Assembly (NCBI GenBank): GCA_023432725.1 | Contig: JAEYUH010000266.1 | Coordinates: forward strand, 1-7,706 | Reading direction: 5' to 3' | DNA length: 7,706 bases | From: Actinomycetes bacterium | GTDB taxonomy: Bacteria; Actinomycetota; Actinomycetes; Propionibacteriales; Propionibacteriaceae | In this document: positions 5,734-7,706 of the stretch, piece after piece | Layout: every line of letters begins with the position of its first letter | Position numbering within the stretch: position 1 is the first letter of the stretch | Made by a program: the position numbers and the translations under genes | The notes under the pieces: model-generated | The model's input: only the letters and a program-made list of their open reading frames with translations | Databases searched by the model: none | Told to the model about the DNA's origin: nothing

Positions 5734-6470
5734 CCGAGCCGCTGTTCCTCTCCCTGCTCGACGACCCCCAGCCCGGGGAACGGGTGACCCTCGGCGGCGA
5801 CGACGGACGTCACGCCGCCCAGGTCCGGCGGATCCGCACCGGGGAGGTGCTGTGGATCAGCGACGGCGCCGGCACCGCCGTCCGCGGGCCCGTGGTCGAG
5901 GTCGGCAAGCAGAAGGTGATCATCGAGGTCGCCGAGGTGGTGCACCAGCCCGCAGGGCCCGTCACCTACGTCGCCGTGCAGGCGTTGCCCAAGGGTGACA
6001 GGGCGCAGCTGGCCGTCGAGCTGCTCACCGAGCTGGGAGTGGACGAGATCCTGCCCTGGCAGGCCGAGCGCTCGGTGGTGAGGTGGACGCCGGACCGGGT
6101 GGAACGTGGCCTGACCAAGTGGCGGGCCACCGCCAGGGAGGCGGCCAAGCAGTCCCGCCGGTTCCGGGTGCCGACGGTGAGCGCGCCGCTGACCACCGCC
6201 GAGCTCGCGCTGCGGATCGCCCAGACCGCGCTGACCGTCGTCCTGCACGAGAGCGCCACCGACCCGCTGGCCGGGCTCGAGATCCCCGGTGAGGGCGAGA
6301 TCATGTTCATCGTCGGCCCCGAGGGCGGGCTCAGCGACCGTGAGGTCGAGACCTTCCGCGCCGCCGGCGGCAAGGTGGTGCTGATCGCCGACACAGTGCT
6401 GCGGACCTCGACGGCAGGGGTGGTGGCGCTCGCCCAGCTCCAGGCCCTCGGCGCCCGTGCCTCCGGCTGA
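5730..6470 (+). CDS. rsmE: 16S rRNA (uracil(1498)-N3)-methyltransferase RsmE
   Basis: A 246-residue protein of the usual RsmE length (about 240-250). An N-terminal PUA-like domain (about 1-72, with the family [12 protein letters not shown] near 28-39) precedes a SPOUT methyltransferase domain. Motifs are QALPKGDR (84-91), [17 protein letters not shown] (101-117), W followed by REAAKQSRR (131-144), the knot motif [13 protein letters not shown] (194-206) and VLRTSTAG (223-230). By family knowledge it methylates N3 of U1498 in helix 44 of 16S rRNA, near the decoding site, on the assembled 30S subunit with S-adenosylmethionine. Oddity: the last knot motif reads [12 protein letters not shown] where family members usually have LGxxxLRxxTA, so the glycine is replaced by alanine. 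The GTG start overlaps the dnaJ stop and has AAGGAG 8 nt upstream. It is part of the hrcA operon, so it is probably heat-responsive. Confidence 0.95.
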   Translation: MTEPLFLSLLDDPQPGERVTLGGDDGRHAAQVRRIRTGEVLWISDGAGTAVRGPVVEVGKQKVIIEVAEVVHQPAGPVTYVAVQALPKGDRAQLAVELLTELGVDEILPWQAERSVVRWTPDRVERGLTKWRATAREAAKQSRRFRVPTVSAPLTTAELALRIAQTALTVVLHESATDPLAGLEIPGEGEIMFIVGPEGGLSDREVETFRAAGGKVVLIADTVLRTSTAGVVALAQLQALGARASG

Positions 6471-7706
6471 GCCGGCCGGGGACGCCGGGCAGCCGGCGCC
6501 GGCGTCCTTCCGGTTCGAGCCGGGCGCCGTGCTGCCCGGCGGGGTGGGGCGCACGGGGGTGATCCACACCCCGCACGGCGAGATCCGGACGCCCGCCTTC
6601 ATCGCCGTCGGCACCAAGGCGACCGTCAAGGCCGTCCTGCCCGAGGCGGTGGCCGCGGTGGGTGCCCAGGCCGTCCTGGCCAACGCGTATCACCTCTACC
6701 TCCAGCCCGGCTCGGACATCGTGGACGCAGCCGGCGGGCTGGGCGCGTTCATGAACTGGCCCGGCCCCACCTTCACCGACTCCGGCGGCTTCCAGGTGAT
6801 GAGCCTCGGGGTGGGGTTCAAGAAGGTGCTCGCGATGGACACCGTCGGGGTGACCAGCGACGACGTCATCGCCGAGGGCAAGACCCGGCTGGCCCACGTC
6901 GACGACGACGGGGTCACCTTCCGCTCCCACCTCAACGGCGATCTGCACCGGTTCACCCCCGAGGTGTCGATGCGGATCCAGCACGAGCTCGGCGCCGACA
7001 TCATGTTCGCCTTCGACGAGCTGACCACGCTGATGAACACCCGGGGCTACCAGGAGCGCTCGGTGGAGCGGACCCACGCCTGGGCGGTGCGCTGCCTGGC
7101 CGAACACGACCGGCTGACCACCCAGCGGGCCGACAAGCCGTACCAGGCGCTGTTCGGCGTCGTCCAGGGTGCACAGTACGAGGACCTGCGGCGGCGGGCG
7201 GCCCGCGGGCTCGCCGACCTCGAGGTCGAGGGACGCGGGTTCGACGGGTTCGGCATCGGCGGCGCGCTCGAGAAGGAGAACCTGGGCACCATCGTCGGCT
7301 GGGTGACCGAGGAACTGCCCTTCGACAAGCCACGACACCTGCTGGGGATCTCCGAGCCGGACGACTTCTTCGCCGCCATCGAGGCCGGCGCCGACACCTT
7401 CGACTGCGTGATGCCATCCCGGGTGGCGCGCAACGGCGCCCTGTACACCACCGCCGGCCGGTTCAACGTGGTGACCGCGGCCAACCGCCGCAACTTCGCA
7501 CCGATCGACGAGTCCTGCGACTGCTACACCTGCGCGCACTACACCAGGGCCTACCTGCACCACCTGTTCAAGGCCAAGGAGATGCTCGCCTCGACGCTGT
7601 GCACGATCCACAACGAGCGGTTCACAGTCCGGCTGGTCGACGACATCAGGGCCGCCATCGAGACCGGCGACTTCGCCGCCTTCCGCACCGAGTTCCTCGG
7701 CCGCTT
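6457..7706 (+). CDS. tgt: tRNA-guanine(34) transglycosylase Tgt (3' end cut by window)
   Basis: An open frame of 416 codons reaching the window end; only a short C-terminal tail should be missing. Motifs follow bacterial Tgt: KATVKAVLP and NAYHLYLQPG, the general-base segment TDSGGFQVMSLG (D108), IMFAFDELT (D187), LFGVVQG, FGIGGALEKEN (266-275), nucleophile segment FDCVMPSR (D316), and the zinc site C354, C356, C359 and H385 with the same spacing as in E. coli (CxCxxC-N25-H). By family knowledge it swaps guanine 34 of GUN-anticodon tRNAs for a queuosine precursor or queuine in the cytosol. Oddities: Leu189 stands where preQ1-using enzymes have Cys (FDECT), and GGALEKE replaces GGLAVGE. GTG at 6457 is the only sensible in-frame start before the conserved SFRFEP, giving a Pro/Ala-rich N-terminus and a 14-bp overlap with rsmE; GTG at 6529 would cut the conserved N-terminus. 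No clear Shine-Dalgarno is seen, so it probably depends on coupling to rsmE. Confidence 0.95.
   Translation, partial: MPPAEPAGDAGQPAPASFRFEPGAVLPGGVGRTGVIHTPHGEIRTPAFIAVGTKATVKAVLPEAVAAVGAQAVLANAYHLYLQPGSDIVDAAGGLGAFMNWPGPTFTDSGGFQVMSLGVGFKKVLAMDTVGVTSDDVIAEGKTRLAHVDDDGVTFRSHLNGDLHRFTPEVSMRIQHELGADIMFAFDELTTLMNTRGYQERSVERTHAWAVRCLAEHDRLTTQRADKPYQALFGVVQGAQYEDLRRRAARGLADLEVEGRGFDGFGIGGALEKENLGTIVGWVTEELPFDKPRHLLGISEPDDFFAAIEAGADTFDCVMPSRVARNGALYTTAGRFNVVTAANRRNFAPIDESCDCYTCAHYTRAYLHHLFKAKEMLASTLCTIHNERFTVRLVDDIRAAIETGDFAAFRTEFLGR

Noticed and set aside
5688..7611. Two long leftward open frames (5688-6683 and 6331-7611) opposite rsmE and tgt
   Set aside because: Shadows of genes with complete catalytic motifs; no independent motif or start signal is seen.
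1..7706. tRNA or rRNA genes, CRISPR arrays, insertion sequences, toxin-antitoxin or defence modules
   Set aside because: No cloverleaf-like, array-like or transposase-like sequence was seen on either strand; the window is filled by housekeeping genes.

Overview
The window is dense, GC-rich (roughly 70% by eye) chromosomal DNA, almost certainly from an actinobacterium and perhaps one of the Propionibacteriaceae. This is inferred from actinobacterial families (a DUF3097 protein and a DUF5302 small protein), from the hrcA-dnaJ2 pair typical of the phylum, from GTG starts, and from several genes that look leaderless. It is core chromosome. I see no mobile element, CRISPR array, tRNA or rRNA gene.

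Left part (1-2574). A zeta-crystallin type quinone oxidoreductase gene runs leftward off the window edge. It is divergent from a rightward group: a DUF3097 gene, an inositol-monophosphatase-family phosphatase whose GTG directly follows the DUF3097 stop, and a 55-residue DUF5302 protein. The 73-bp divergent spacer (694-766) holds two back-to-back -10-like hexamers, each 6 nt from its start codon, with a 7-bp-arm inverted repeat over both expected -35 positions.

Middle (2578-3550). A leftward metallo-beta-lactamase-fold hydrolase ends 3 bp from the DUF5302 stop. Its start region is divergent from hrcA. The spacer carries a CIRCE operator and a plausible -10 element for hrcA.

Right part (3551-7706). 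hrcA, dnaJ (the dnaJ2 type), rsmE and tgt are joined by overlaps of 4, 4 and 14 bp, and tgt is cut by the window end. They look like one translationally coupled operon in which the heat-shock repressor HrcA would control itself, a DnaJ co-chaperone and two RNA-modifying enzymes: the 16S rRNA m3U1498 methyltransferase and the tRNA-guanine transglycosylase.

No wholly new system is evident. The best leads are a TOPRIM-like signature in the unknown-function DUF3097 protein, changed substrate-pocket residues in Tgt, the apparent heat-shock control of RNA modification, and the recurring leaderless promoter layout.
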